64,000 nucleotides of DNA from Neostapfia colusana (taxonomy: Eukaryota > Streptophyta > Magnoliopsida > Poales > Poaceae): positions 10,146,959-10,210,958 of the forward strand of contig JASWHV010000017.1 of NCBI GenBank assembly GCA_030760725.1, in the 5' to 3' direction. A program made the translations under genes and the position numbers. Position 1 is the stretch's first letter. Every line of letters starts with the position of its first letter. A model generated the notes under the pieces. That model worked only from the letters and a program-made list of their open reading frames with translations. It was not told where the DNA came from and searched no databases. Shown here one piece after another: positions 1-8,383 of the stretch.

Positions 1-2
1 TA

Positions 3-500
3 AGACTTTTGAATTGGAATGTGATGCTAGTGGTATTGGATTGGGAGGTGTCTTGTTGCAAGAGGGGAAACCTATTGCTTATTTTAGCGAGAAACTGAAT
101 GGGCCTAGTCTGAACTATTCCACTTATGATAAAGAATTATATGCACTAGTACGAACTTTGGAAACATGACAACATTATTTATGGCCTAAAGAATTTGTTA
201 TACATTCTGATCATGAATCTTTGAACCACATTAAGAACCAAACTAATCTGAACCGTAGGCATGCCAAGTGGGTAGAATTCATCGAGTCCTTTCCTTATGT
301 CATCAAACACAAGAAAGGAAAAGATAATGTCATTGCGGATGCCTTATCTCGCCGTTACAATATGTTGTCCCAACTTGATTTTAAGATTTTTGGCTTGGAA
401 ACAATTAAAGAACATTATGCTTTTGATGCTGATTTCAAAGATGTGCTGCTGCAATGTAAAGAAGGAAAAATATGGAACAAATTTGTTCTCACTAATGTTT
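3..500 (+). pseudogene. U pol fragment: RNase H domain
   Basis: RNase H would degrade RNA in the RNA-DNA hybrid during reverse transcription. The ECDASGIGLGGVL start, the STYDKELYALVR block and the HSDHESL motif are visible, followed by the conserved KGKDNVIADALSRR. A TGG-to-TGA change at 167-169 puts a stop in the middle, and the reading frame shifts near 495, just before the integrase. Two independent breaks make this a pseudogene. Q carries the same region with few differences. Confidence 0.88.
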
Positions 501-501
501 T

Positions 502-1907
502 GTGTTTCGAACTAATAAATTGTGCATTCCAGCTGGTTCTGTGCGTATCTTACTATTGCAGGAAGCACATGGTGGAGGATTGATGGGACACTTTGGTGTC
601 AAGAAGACGGAAGACATCTTAGCAAGCCATTTCTTTTGGCCAAAGATGAGAAGAGATGTGGAGCGGTTTGTTGCTCGTTGCACCACCTGTCAAAAAGCTA
701 AGTCCCGTCTTAATCCACATGGTTTATACATGCCTCTTCCTGTAACTAGTGCTCCATGGGAGGATATTTCTATGGATTTTGTTTTAGGATTGCCTAGAAC
801 AAAGAAGGGGAGGGATAGTATTTTGTTGTTGTCGACAGATTTTCTAAAATGACAAATTTCATACCATGCCACAAAACTGATGATGCTACCCATATTGCTG
901 ATTTGTTCTTTCGAGAAGTTGTTCGTTTGCATGGGGTTCCAAACACTATTGTTTCAGATAGAGATGCCAAATTTCTTAGTCATTTTTGGAAAACCTTATG
1001 GGCTAAGTTGGGGACAAAATTACTCTTTTCTACCACTTGTCACCCTCAAACTGATGGACAGACCGAAGTAGTGAACCGTAGTTTATCTAACATGCTAAGG
1101 ACTGTTCTGAAATATAACATCAAATTATGGGAAGGATGTTTGCCTCATATTGAATTTGCTTACAATCGTTCGCTGCATTCTACTACTAAATTGTGCCCTT
1201 TTCAGATTGTATATGGTTTTATTCCTCGTGCTCCCATTGATCTTTTGGCTCTGCCACCTTCAGAGAAATTGAATTTTGATGCTTCTCGCCGTGCTGAATT
1301 AATTCTTAAAATGCATGAGCAAACTAAAGCAAACATTGGGGAACGCTAAGTATCAACAAGCCGGTAGCAAGGGTAGGAAGCGTGTTACTTTTGAACCTGG
1401 TGATTTGGTTTGGGTGCATTTGAGAAAGGATAGATTTCCTGATTTGAGAAAATCTAAATTACTACCTAGAGCTGCTGGACCCTTCAAAGTGCTTCGAAAA
1501 TTAATGATAATGCATATGAAATTGAGTTGCCTGCACATTTTGGGGTTACTTCCTCTTTTAATATTGCAGATTTGAAACCATATATGGGCGAGGAAAACAC
1601 ATTTAAGTCGAGAACGACTCAATTGCAAGAAGGGGAGGATGATGCGGACATCGCTACCGTTGATACAACCACAACGCCAGCCCATTCACCACTCTCAGCT
1701 AATCAAGGTCCAATGACACGCGCTCGTGCACGTCAACTTAATTATCAGGTGAATTCATTCCTCGCTGTTCAAAGTAATTATCCTTCAAATGGGGACCTAT
1801 TAAAGCCTTGTGATGACCTTGTTATTATTATGTGCTTAGAAATTGATCCAGCTAGGAGGGATGGAGGGATTAATGCAATAAAGCCTGCTCCACCCGAGGG
1901 GAAATCT
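502..1907 (+). pseudogene. U pol fragment: integrase and C-terminal tail
   Basis: Integrase inserts the cDNA into host DNA. The HHCC zinc-binding region (EAHGGGLMGHFG ... CTTCQKAK, about 560-700) is followed by the three catalytic landmarks: SMDFVLGLP near 772, IVSDRDAKF near 950 and HPQTDGQTEVVNR near 1040. The C-terminal part (PGDLVWVHLRK, then NIADLKPYMGEE) runs to a stop just before the 3' LTR. Frameshifts lie near 835, at 1337-1346 (a small deletion) and near 1497, so it cannot encode a full protein. No chromodomain signature follows the integrase. Confidence 0.88.
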
Positions 1908-1966
1908 TGAGGCTGGGGCCATGTAATAAAGAGAGATTTAGACAAATAAGGAAAGGAATAAGGGAA

Positions 1967-2212
1967 ATCTAGTCCAACTTTGCTGCTGGACGAAATTCCC
2001 TCTTTCTTCCCTCATTTAAAGATAGATGTGCTATAATAAGGAAAGAAATAGAGGAAATCATATCCTGCCTTGCTTCTGGATGGGTTTCCCTCTTTCTTTT
2101 CCTATTAAATGGTAGTCTATCACAGAAAAAGGAAGGGAATAAGGGAGATCACGTCCTACCTTTGTTGCTGGATGAATTTTCCTCTTCCCTCCCCTATTTA
2201 AGAAGTCCAAGA
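1967..2212 (+). repeat. Three tandem repeats in U3 of the U LTR
   Basis: Three imperfect units of roughly 60 bp start near 1967, 2052 and 2149, each with the pattern TCC-(TA)-CTTTGCTGCTGGA-(CT)GAA followed by a pyrimidine-rich run and ATTTAA. The same units are in the Q LTR. Their place just upstream of a TATA-like box suggests an enhancer array; that is inference. Confidence 0.75.
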
Positions 2213-2430
2213 GCTCCTTAACAGGGCGGGTTTTGTGTTATGTAAGTTTAGCCATTGCTACTTCCTTGTAACGCAAGTGTCGACGAGACCTTCCGATTAC
2301 TTGAATCAGAACCCCAACTTTTTCACACCCGTGAGTGTTTGCTTATTATCTTGTTCTTGCTTGTTCTTCGATTGCTTGCAGGTTCAAGGCTGTTCTTGGC
2401 ACGGCAAGTACAGCAACAACAGGAGTCGGT

Positions 2431-2594
2431 GTAACTATCGCTAAGGCGCAACATCCTTGTGTTTGTTGTAGTCGGGTAGCACAACGTCGACCTCCACCCA
2501 AATCGTAGTTACCAGGAGACAGTGTAACTGTCGCTCAAGGCGCCACACCATTCTGGTTGTGGTAGTCGGGCAGCCAACGTCGGCCTCCACCAAA
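2431..2594 (+). repeat. Duplicated ~70 bp block in the U LTR downstream part
   Basis: Two imperfect copies start GTGTAACT(A/G)TCGCT and end AACGTCG(A/G)CCTCCACC, at about 2431-2503 and 2522-2594. The Q LTR has the same pair around 60975-61125, so the duplication predates both insertions. Confidence 0.75.
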
Positions 2595-2658
2595 TTTGTT
2601 CATTACCAACATCTCTCGTTGAAAGATAGGGCGTCCCCCGTACCCGTTGGGTTCATCA

Positions 2659-3217
2659 TATGCTCACCGTACATCTAGCTCCCTCTCTCCCGCGCTCATC
2701 CATAGTCAGCATTTGCTATCCTACTGAAGGCGGTTGCGCTTGAGGCATCTGCGGATGGCCAGGTTGGCCTCACGGGCTTCTCCCAGTCAGGTGTTGCGGT
2801 GCCAGTTGGTCACCTCTAGGAAAGGCCTGCGCCGTGCATGGGGGGTCCAGGGTGCGTATCCCGCTTAGCCGGCTCTGTACCCAAAGCGTGCGCACCCTGC
2901 CCTCCGGAGGTCCAGGGGAGTACAGACGCTTTGCCTGGTTCCGTACCCAAAGCCTGTGCACTCTGCTTCCCCGGCGCACGGTCCGGTACTAGGGATCGGA
3001 CGGTCGTACCCGGGCCTTGGAGGGAGCCGGAGCCCCGGTGCCTCGCGCACAGAATTGCCCAAGCCCCGTATACCGGACTAGAACCATAAGCCGAATAAGA
3101 CTAAGAGACGGGAAGGGGAGGACCCCCCGAGGAGAATTACGTTTTCTCTATCTGTGTGCAGGACCTCCAGGTTATAGCAACGGGGGCTGCATGAAGCGGG
3201 GGACAAGGAGCTACCGA
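2659..3217. other. Z 3' noncoding region
   Basis: No coding signal. It is homologous to 21042-21620 (Y) and 39640-39914 plus 47199-47480 (S), so it is the conserved spacer between the pol remnant and the antisense ORF. It starts with TCACCGTACATCTAGC, the same segment into which X inserted in Y. CACGTG boxes at about 3282 and 3339, within and just beyond its right edge, begin a GC-rich array. Confidence 0.7.
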
Positions 3218-4879
3218 CTACTCCAGCACAGGACCGGAAGGTCCCTGTTCTGCCCCTTCAACAGGGGCGAGGCCCGAAGGCCCCACGTGTCCAGCGGGGC
3301 CGGAGCTCCCGCCTCCCCAGGGGGGGGCTCCGGACCTGCCACGTGGCTGGAAGAAGCCGGACCCCGCCTGATCGACGAAGCTTGACACCGCACGCGCCTC
3401 GGATGACCGCAAGGCCAAGAACTCCTCTACCTCACGGCGGGCTGCCTGCAGGGCGTCATGGTTTCCCTCGGAGAATTCCTTCTCCTTATCCGCCAGGGAG
3501 CTTTCCCGAAGGCGGAGAGTCTGGGCGAGCCGCTCCAACTCAGAAGCCCAGAAGTCGGCAGCCAACTCCCGATCCAGTATCGCCTGGCGTTCGCGGGAGA
3601 CCTGTTCCTCCCTCGTGGCGAGGTCTGCCTTCCGGGCCTCTAGCTCCCTGGCCCGAGCTCGCAGGTCGTCCTCGCCCGCCGCCAGCCGCGCGGCGACCCT
3701 CTCCGCCTCGGCTACCGTGGAACGCTCCTGGTCCTCAACGGCGAGCTTACGACGCTCCAACCGCTGCCGTATCTCCTCCACGGCAGAGAGGCTCTCCTCG
3801 GCCTGGGCATGTGCCTCAAGGGCCTCCCTCTGGAGCCACCGTGTTTCGGCGTCCAGACGGTCGACAGCCCGCTTCTGCCGGTCGAGGAGCGCTTCCCTGA
3901 AGTCAAGCAACTCCCGCCTAGAATCGAGCTCGCCCTTGACCTCCGCGGTACGCTCCCGCAAAAGGTTCCCCCAGATGAGGAGGCGATCCCTTTCAACCGT
4001 CTGCTCCTCTCGCTCACGACCAAGCGCGGCCAAGACCTGACGGACGCTCGCTTGGGCGAGCACAAAGGCATCCGCCAGGGGCAGTGGGGCAGCAGAAGCC
4101 GGAGCAGCACCCCTGACCTCCTCCATCACATCATCCTCAAGAAAAGGTGATGCGCCAGGGACAGGGATGAGACGCCGGTCAGGAGAAGCCGGCGCCGGTA
4201 CTTCAACAGCCGGACCCGCCGAACTCTCGCTAACATCTGGCTCCTCAGCACGTGGAGAGGGACGAGTGGGGGAAGTCGATGCTGAAATAGAAGCCGGGCC
4301 GCCTGGTACAGGGCCGACCTGCGCTGGCTTGGGGGCCGCGGCAGCCGTCTCGGCAGGAGGAGATGACGCTGCCGTGGAATCCGGGCACACCGGAACAGAA
4401 GAAACTCGCGCTGGCTTGGGGGCCGTGGCAGCTGTCCCGGTTTCCGAGCGCAACGGCGTAGACTCCCCACCAGTCGGGGACGTCCGAGAAGCGCGAACAC
4501 TCCAGCGGGCCCTGAACCCCGACTTCCGAGCCGGAGTAGGATCCCCAGAGCCTGCCGTCGTCACTGACGGCCGCTCCACAGTCGCCTGGACTGGCGGAGC
4601 AGGGGACGCTCCAGAAGCTCCCCTCGACGCATCAGCAGGTTCCCCAGAGACTCCACCACTTGGGGAAGGAGGACGCGACATCCGGGAACCTTCGGCCTGT
4701 CGTCGATTAAGAGGAGTCCCGTCGGAATGATCAGCCCGGGACCTCTTGGTGTCGCCACCGAATGGAGTGCCATCTCCAGAAGCAGGAGGTGCAGGCACCC
4801 CGGATCCATGACTTGGCATAGATGCCGCCACCGGAGGAGATCGAGCGCGCTTCTTCTCTGGGGGCAGGTTGGAAGCCAT
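3218..4879 (-). CDS. Z antisense ORF: coiled-coil protein, PF04195 domain deleted
   Basis: Open ATG-to-stop frame of about 553 codons running against the element's LTR direction, as expected for the extra antisense ORF known downstream of pol in Tat elements. Start chosen at the ATG giving MASNLPPEKKRARS, which is conserved in Y and partly in S. Residues about 5-280 are Pro/Ser/Ala-rich and low complexity with a basic KKRAR patch (possible nuclear signal). About 290-500 is a long heptad-rich coiled coil of Glu/Arg/Leu/Ala (EREEQTVERDRLL onward). The C-terminus differs from Y: after SSFVDQAGS it runs into a GC-rich repeat, so the original last ~110 residues are lost. The globular PF04195 domain present in S and V is missing here. 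Function unknown; a structural or nucleic-acid-binding role is a guess. Confidence 0.7.
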   Translation of the reverse strand: MASNLPPEKKRARSPPVAASMPSHGSGVPAPPASGDGTPFGGDTKRSRADHSDGTPLNRRQAEGSRMSRPPSPSGGVSGEPADASRGASGASPAPPVQATVERPSVTTAGSGDPTPARKSGFRARWSVRASRTSPTGGESTPLRSETGTAATAPKPARVSSVPVCPDSTAASSPPAETAAAAPKPAQVGPVPGGPASISASTSPTRPSPRAEEPDVSESSAGPAVEVPAPASPDRRLIPVPGASPFLEDDVMEEVRGAAPASAAPLPLADAFVLAQASVRQVLAALGREREEQTVERDRLLIWGNLLRERTAEVKGELDSRRELLDFREALLDRQKRAVDRLDAETRWLQREALEAHAQAEESLSAVEEIRQRLERRKLAVEDQERSTVAEAERVAARLAAGEDDLRARARELEARKADLATREEQVSRERQAILDRELAADFWASELERLAQTLRLRESSLADKEKEFSEGNHDALQAARREVEEFLALRSSEARAVSSFVDQAGSGFFQPRGRSGAPPWGGGSSGPAGHVGPSGLAPVEGAEQGPSGPVLE

Positions 4880-5357
4880 GGCGAGGGAAGGCTCGAAGAC
4901 AAGAAGACAAAGGCACAAGAGTCCAAGGAAAAGCGAAGGGAAGCCACGATGCGGGTAAGATCCCCTCTTAAAACTTCCCAGGTACGATTCCAAGCGACTC
5001 AAAACTCTTCGAATACACCGCATCGGCAACCGCATCGGCTCCAAGACCGAGCGCCGATGGCAGGTGGGCCCAAGCCGCCCAGCTGAAGTGGTGGGCCAAG
5101 GAGTCAGTATCCCAAGAAGACGAGCTGGCATGACGCTTCGGCGGTTCCCGAAGAAAGCGCCACAACATGCAGAAGTGGCAGCCTTGGGAACCGCCGTGGT
5201 AAAAGCAACCATCAAGTGGGCGCACGCTCCCACGATCCCGCGACTGTTCGTGCTCCGGCAGCGGTCAATGCGGGACTTAGAGGAAGTGCGCGGAACAGAA
5301 GAGACGGAGGCCCCACCTCGGGCTCGCTATCTCCCCCGAGATGGGCCTGGGGGCCAC
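4880..5357. other. Z spacer between antisense ORF and 3' LTR, ending in polypurine tract
   Basis: Leader of the antisense ORF on the minus strand; on the plus strand it ends in GATGGGCCTGGGGGCCAC, the priming tract next to the LTR. The same tract precedes the LTRs at 24319 and 57176 and, on the minus strand, at 41029, which identifies all four as 3' LTRs. No other feature seen. Confidence 0.75.
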
Positions 5358-6330
5358 TGTCGGTACCCGCGATATGGGGTACCCCCGCGCACAGGGGAAA
5401 ATGTCTAAGGATCTCGCCCTTCTCCGCAGGGAGAGCTCCGAAGGCGCCACGTGTCCAGCGGGGCCGGACCTCCCTCTCCTAAGAGGAGAGCTCCGGGCCC
5501 GCCACGTGACCAACAGCAGCCAGACCTCCCCCCCGTCGGGAGGGATCCGAAGGCGCCACGTGTCCTGCAGGGCCGGACCTCCCCCTCCTTAGAGGAGAGC
5601 TCCAGGCCCGCCACGTGTCCAGCGGGACGGCGCTGCCTGCCCCCGCGCGGTAGGCAGCAGGCATAAAGGCGCACCATACCTTGCCCGTACAAGGTATTCA
5701 AGGCCCACGCCTTCTCAAGACGCGGAGACGCGGAGCACGCCTCTGTCAGGTGCCGTTGCGCCCAGTCGCATCGCAGACTGGCGCGCAGTGTCAGAACCTG
5801 CCAGCCAATAAACACAGCGACAAGACATCCCCTGCCGCCTCCGCCGTCATCAACCACTACGACTAGCATGCGGCATGGGCAGGGCGGCAAGACGAAGACT
5901 CGGAATCCTTCGCCAGAGACAACTACCGACATAACTGCGGATACGATAGTCGGCAGGCAATCTCCCCGGGACCACCTGTCGGGTCCCGGGCCCCTCTTGT
6001 AAGCCACACGAGTCTTGGGCTATAAAAGGCTCAGGTAGGCAACGTTAGCAGGGGTTCGCACTCTAGCAACTCACACCCTAGGCATAACTTATCCTCAAGC
6101 TCAGGACTCCGGTTCTGAGCAACAAGAAATACAGCAAGCACCTCTGCTCATCGTGGACGTAGGATTTTACGCTCCGGCGGCCCGAACCACGTAAAACTCG
6201 CCGTGTCAAGCTTCTCCCTCACTCGTCCCTTACGCTTAAGCTCTCCGCAAGCGACTAGCCCCTCCGAAAAAGAACCTCCACGGGCTGCCCAGAGCAGGTC
6301 CGGGGGAAGTGTCGACCACACACTTTGACA
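5358..6330 (+). repeat. LTR A: Tat-family 3' LTR of Z
   Basis: 973 bp, TGTCGGTACCCGCG to CTTTGACA. Shorter than its relatives (1.09-1.12 kb) because it has fewer units of the CACGTG array: four boxes, near 5449, 5502, 5557 and 5609. TATA box CTATAAAAGG at about 6020. The right end is followed directly by V sequence, not by a primer-binding site, so it is a 3' LTR. Confidence 0.93.
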
Positions 6331-6871
6331 CCAGCGCTTGCATCTTCCTTGTTTCCTTGAGCTCTTGCGCCCTTGTCTTCCCTGTTCTTGAGCTTCCATC
6401 TGCCATGGCTTCCAACTTGACTCCGTCGCGTCTCGCTCGGTCGGCCGAGCTTGGGACAGTGCGCAGGCTGCTGGGCTGGCACGCGGAGGAGCAGAAACGC
6501 TGGCTCCGGCAGGGATCTCTCCCCCTGCTCCTGGAGAAGGGGGAGATAGTCTTCTTCGCCGCCTACGCCATGGCAGGGTTTGTCCCGCCGATTTCTTCCT
6601 TCTTTGTGACGCTGCTGGAGACGTTTGGTCCCCAGCTCCATCATCTCTCCCCCAACTCCTTCATGATGGCCGCCGTCTTCGTGCACTTCTGCGAGATGTT
6701 CGTGGGGGTGCGCGCTTCAGTGACGCTCTTCCGCTACTTCTTCGTGTTGCGGACGACCGGGCGTGGCTCGAAGAATCAGCTGGGGGTGTACTACTTCCAG
6801 CATCGCTGCAAAGATCCGAAGCCCTCTGGGTACCTTCTACCTTTCGGTGCGGCGAGGTGGGAAAACTGGAG
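6331..6871 (+). pseudogene. V fragment: N-terminal PF04195-type domain of the antisense ORF
   Basis: V is a minus-oriented Tat element, so its antisense ORF reads on the plus strand. The ATG is at 6405 (MASNLTPSRLARSAEL). The following 150 residues match the plant 'putative gypsy type transposon' domain: the GFVPPISSFFVTLLETFGPQLHHLSPNS block and FVHFCEMFVGV are diagnostic. The paralogue in S (63413 to about 62700) aligns throughout. The frame is cut at 6871-6881, where it joins Y's gag out of frame. The domain's function is not known. The upstream leader 6331-6404 is shared with the leaders of the Z and Y antisense ORFs. Confidence 0.82.
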
Positions 6872-6880
6872 CGAGAACGG

Positions 6881-7453
6881 GACGAGAAAATGCTTGAGAA
6901 GCTCGCGACCAGAGAGGTCCGCGACGTCTCTGAGCTCTTCAGCCTAGCGGACAAATGCGCCAGAGCAGCTGAAGGGCAGAACTGGCACTCTCTGCCGACC
7001 TCCGAGTCAGGAGGACAGCCCGGGTCCGGCGCTGCTTCCTATGGAGGTGGCAAGAAGGCCAAGAACCGGGGGAGTGGCAAGATGAAGTCATCATCTGTGG
7101 CTCCCGTCGCCGCAGCAGCGACGACTAGTGGAGCTCGGGGGCCACGCCACGACAAAAGGCAGCGGCAGTCGCCCGCCCCAGATGGTGACCAGAGCGGGCT
7201 ATGCCCTGTGCATGGCGCCGGCAATCATAGTGCTGCCGAGTGCTGGGATATCCAGAGGCTCGCAGAGCGCTTCCGCAAAGGAAGGCAGCAGAGAGCTGAG
7301 GCACCGCTCCACCCTCAGAGGGATGGCAAGCAGAAAGTCAACGCCTCAGTCAGCGCCGGCCACCAGGTGGGGTTTCAGGAGCCTCAGCGTGTCATGAAGA
7401 CAGTGCATAACGGTGAGGACTCCAGCTCCGATGGTGACGGGCCGGGGCGGTAG
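6881..7453 (+). pseudogene. Y gag C-terminal fragment
   Basis: Matches the last 190 residues of the S gag (38140-38709) almost throughout. It begins inside the capsid C-terminus (DEKMLEKLATREVRDVSELF), passes through a Gly/Lys/Ala-rich linker and a zinc-knuckle-like CPVHGAGNHSAAEC, and ends in DSSSDGDGPGR followed by TAG. The N-terminal two thirds are deleted and the upstream junction is out of frame with the PF04195 segment, so it is a fragment. Confidence 0.85.
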
Positions 7454-8320
7454 CCGACTGTGGCTGCCGTCCCAGGTCAGTGGAGGCTGCACTGCTGCGG
7501 CGTCAACCTTGGAGAAGCCCCAAGTAGTCGCAGCAGCCCAATCACCAATTACAATGGTGCAAGATCAGGCCAGTCCCACCCGAGAGCACGCCTCCGTGCC
7601 TCGGTCATACCTCCCGGGGGCTGCCCAAGGTCTGTCAACCCCTTGAAGGCCTTGCCAGAAGGGCAAGACACCTTGGGTCTCCCAAGACGAGCCCGGGTCC
7701 ACCTACCTCTTGAAGGCCTTAGCCAGAAGGGGAGAACTCCCAGGGGGCGCCCAGGAGAAGCCACGACGAACCTGATCCAGCGTGAAGATGACAACCTCGT
7801 CGACGAGGCTCGGCTGCAGGTGACACCCCACAACGCATGGTCTCGGCTGCTGCTCTAGCACTACCGCCAAAGAACCAAACGCGTCAGGGACCTGCAGAAA
7901 GGCAACCTGGTGTCGCGGCATGCACTTTCCCGAGAAGGACCTATAAACTCTCCCCCAGCCGTGAAGGTCCCTTCTGAATCACGAAAGCTGCCGTCTCAGG
8001 TAGACATGCTTTTCAACCGAGAATGGGATCCGATCCCAAAACCCTTGGCATGGAACGACACTGTAAGTCCTATCCCCCGAGCACTAGTAGAACAGGGTCA
8101 TTCCCTTCTGTAATAAATCCCATAGAGTTTAGGAACAGCGCTTGGGGCAGCTAAGTCTCAAGGGACGGTCCAGGACTCGTCCAGCTTAGCCTGGTTCCGA
8201 CCCTAAGCGCGTAGAGTCTTGCTTCCCTTGTAGACGAGGCGGGTCATTGCCTCCATGTACAGCCAGACTTCCACCTATGGGCATTAACCCAGAAACTTGT
8301 TCTACTTCGCTCTCTCTCAT

Positions 8321-8359
8321 GTGCTCATTTAAATTATGCATTAATTTTTATGATAGCAC
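8321..8359 (+). repeat. Inverted repeat / hairpin in Y 3' noncoding region
   Basis: GTGCTCAT (8321-8328) can pair with ATGATAGCAC (8350-8359) with a 2-nt bulge, around an AT-rich centre AAATTATGCATTAATTT. Equivalent stems with different sequence occur in S, R and P. Confidence 0.55.
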
Positions 8360-8378
8360 TATCTATGTATGTTCATCG

Positions 8379-8383
8379 TACAT
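8379..8383 (+). repeat. TSD of X, left copy (TACAT)
   Basis: TACAT immediately left of the X 5' LTR; repeated at 21042-21046. A 5 bp duplication is normal for Ty3/gypsy integrase. Confidence 0.95.

Larger units (their letters stand above)
1..2658 (+). mobile_element. Element U: 3' part of a Ty3/gypsy chromovirus (CRM/Reina-like)
   Basis: Right-hand part of an LTR retrotransposon whose left end lies outside the window. It holds the end of RT/RNase H, integrase and a 751 bp 3' LTR. Seen: pol fragments in the order RNase H, integrase, C-terminal tail, then a purine-rich tract and an LTR bounded by TG...CA. The integrase wording resembles the CRM/Reina group of chromoviruses, and no chromodomain is visible after the integrase. 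It is inserted into the 3' noncoding region of element Z: host sequence resumes at 2659 with TATGC, and the intact host region (8365-8383) reads TATGTTCATCGTACAT. The same family reappears as Q on the minus strand. Confidence 0.9.
1908..2658 (+). repeat. U 3' LTR
   Basis: 751 bp, starting TGAGGCTG and ending GTTCATCA. It is preceded by the purine tract GAGGGGAAA (about 1895-1904). It is homologous to the 786 bp Q LTR on the other strand at 60885-61670, which confirms both ends. Contains tandem repeats in U3, a TATA-like CTATTTAAG near 2203 and a duplicated block in R/U5. Confidence 0.92.
2659..6330 (+). mobile_element. Element Z: 3' half of a Tat-type non-autonomous element
   Basis: Plus-oriented Tat-family element, cut on the left by U. 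It holds 3' noncoding sequence, an antisense ORF (4879 to 3218) and the 3' LTR (5358-6330), preceded by the family's polypurine-like GGGCCTGGGGGCCAC. Its 5' LTR and gag lie left of the window. It is inserted in the leader of V's antisense ORF: V sequence resumes at 6331 with CCAGC, the expected right-hand TSD; the left TSD is off the window. It belongs to the same structural class as Y and S. Confidence 0.82.
7454..8383 (+). pseudogene. Y post-gag region: pol deleted, integrase C-terminal trace
   Basis: Directly after gag, where protease and RT should lie, there is about 400 bp of degenerate GC-rich sequence. Near 7860 a trace of the integrase C-terminus follows (YRQRTKRVRDLQKGNLVSRHALS resembles the usual Tat ending). 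Then comes AT-richer noncoding DNA. The same arrangement is in S (38710-39640), so the pol deletion is ancestral to both rather than local decay. X is inserted at the end of this stretch. Confidence 0.65.

Noticed and set aside
4167..4730. Plus-strand open frames over the antisense ORFs of Z and Y
   Set aside because: Shadows of the GC-rich minus-strand coiled-coil ORF; the minus frame has the conserved start and heptad pattern.
5358..6330. LTR A as 5' LTR of an element starting with the PF04195 ORF
   Set aside because: It has the polypurine tract on its left and no primer site on its right; it is Z's 3' LTR and the ORF to its right is V's interrupted antisense ORF.
6405..6870. Host gene for the PF04195-type protein
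   Set aside because: The same domain recurs at the same place inside other Tat elements (S), flanked by element noncoding sequence, so it belongs to the retrotransposons.
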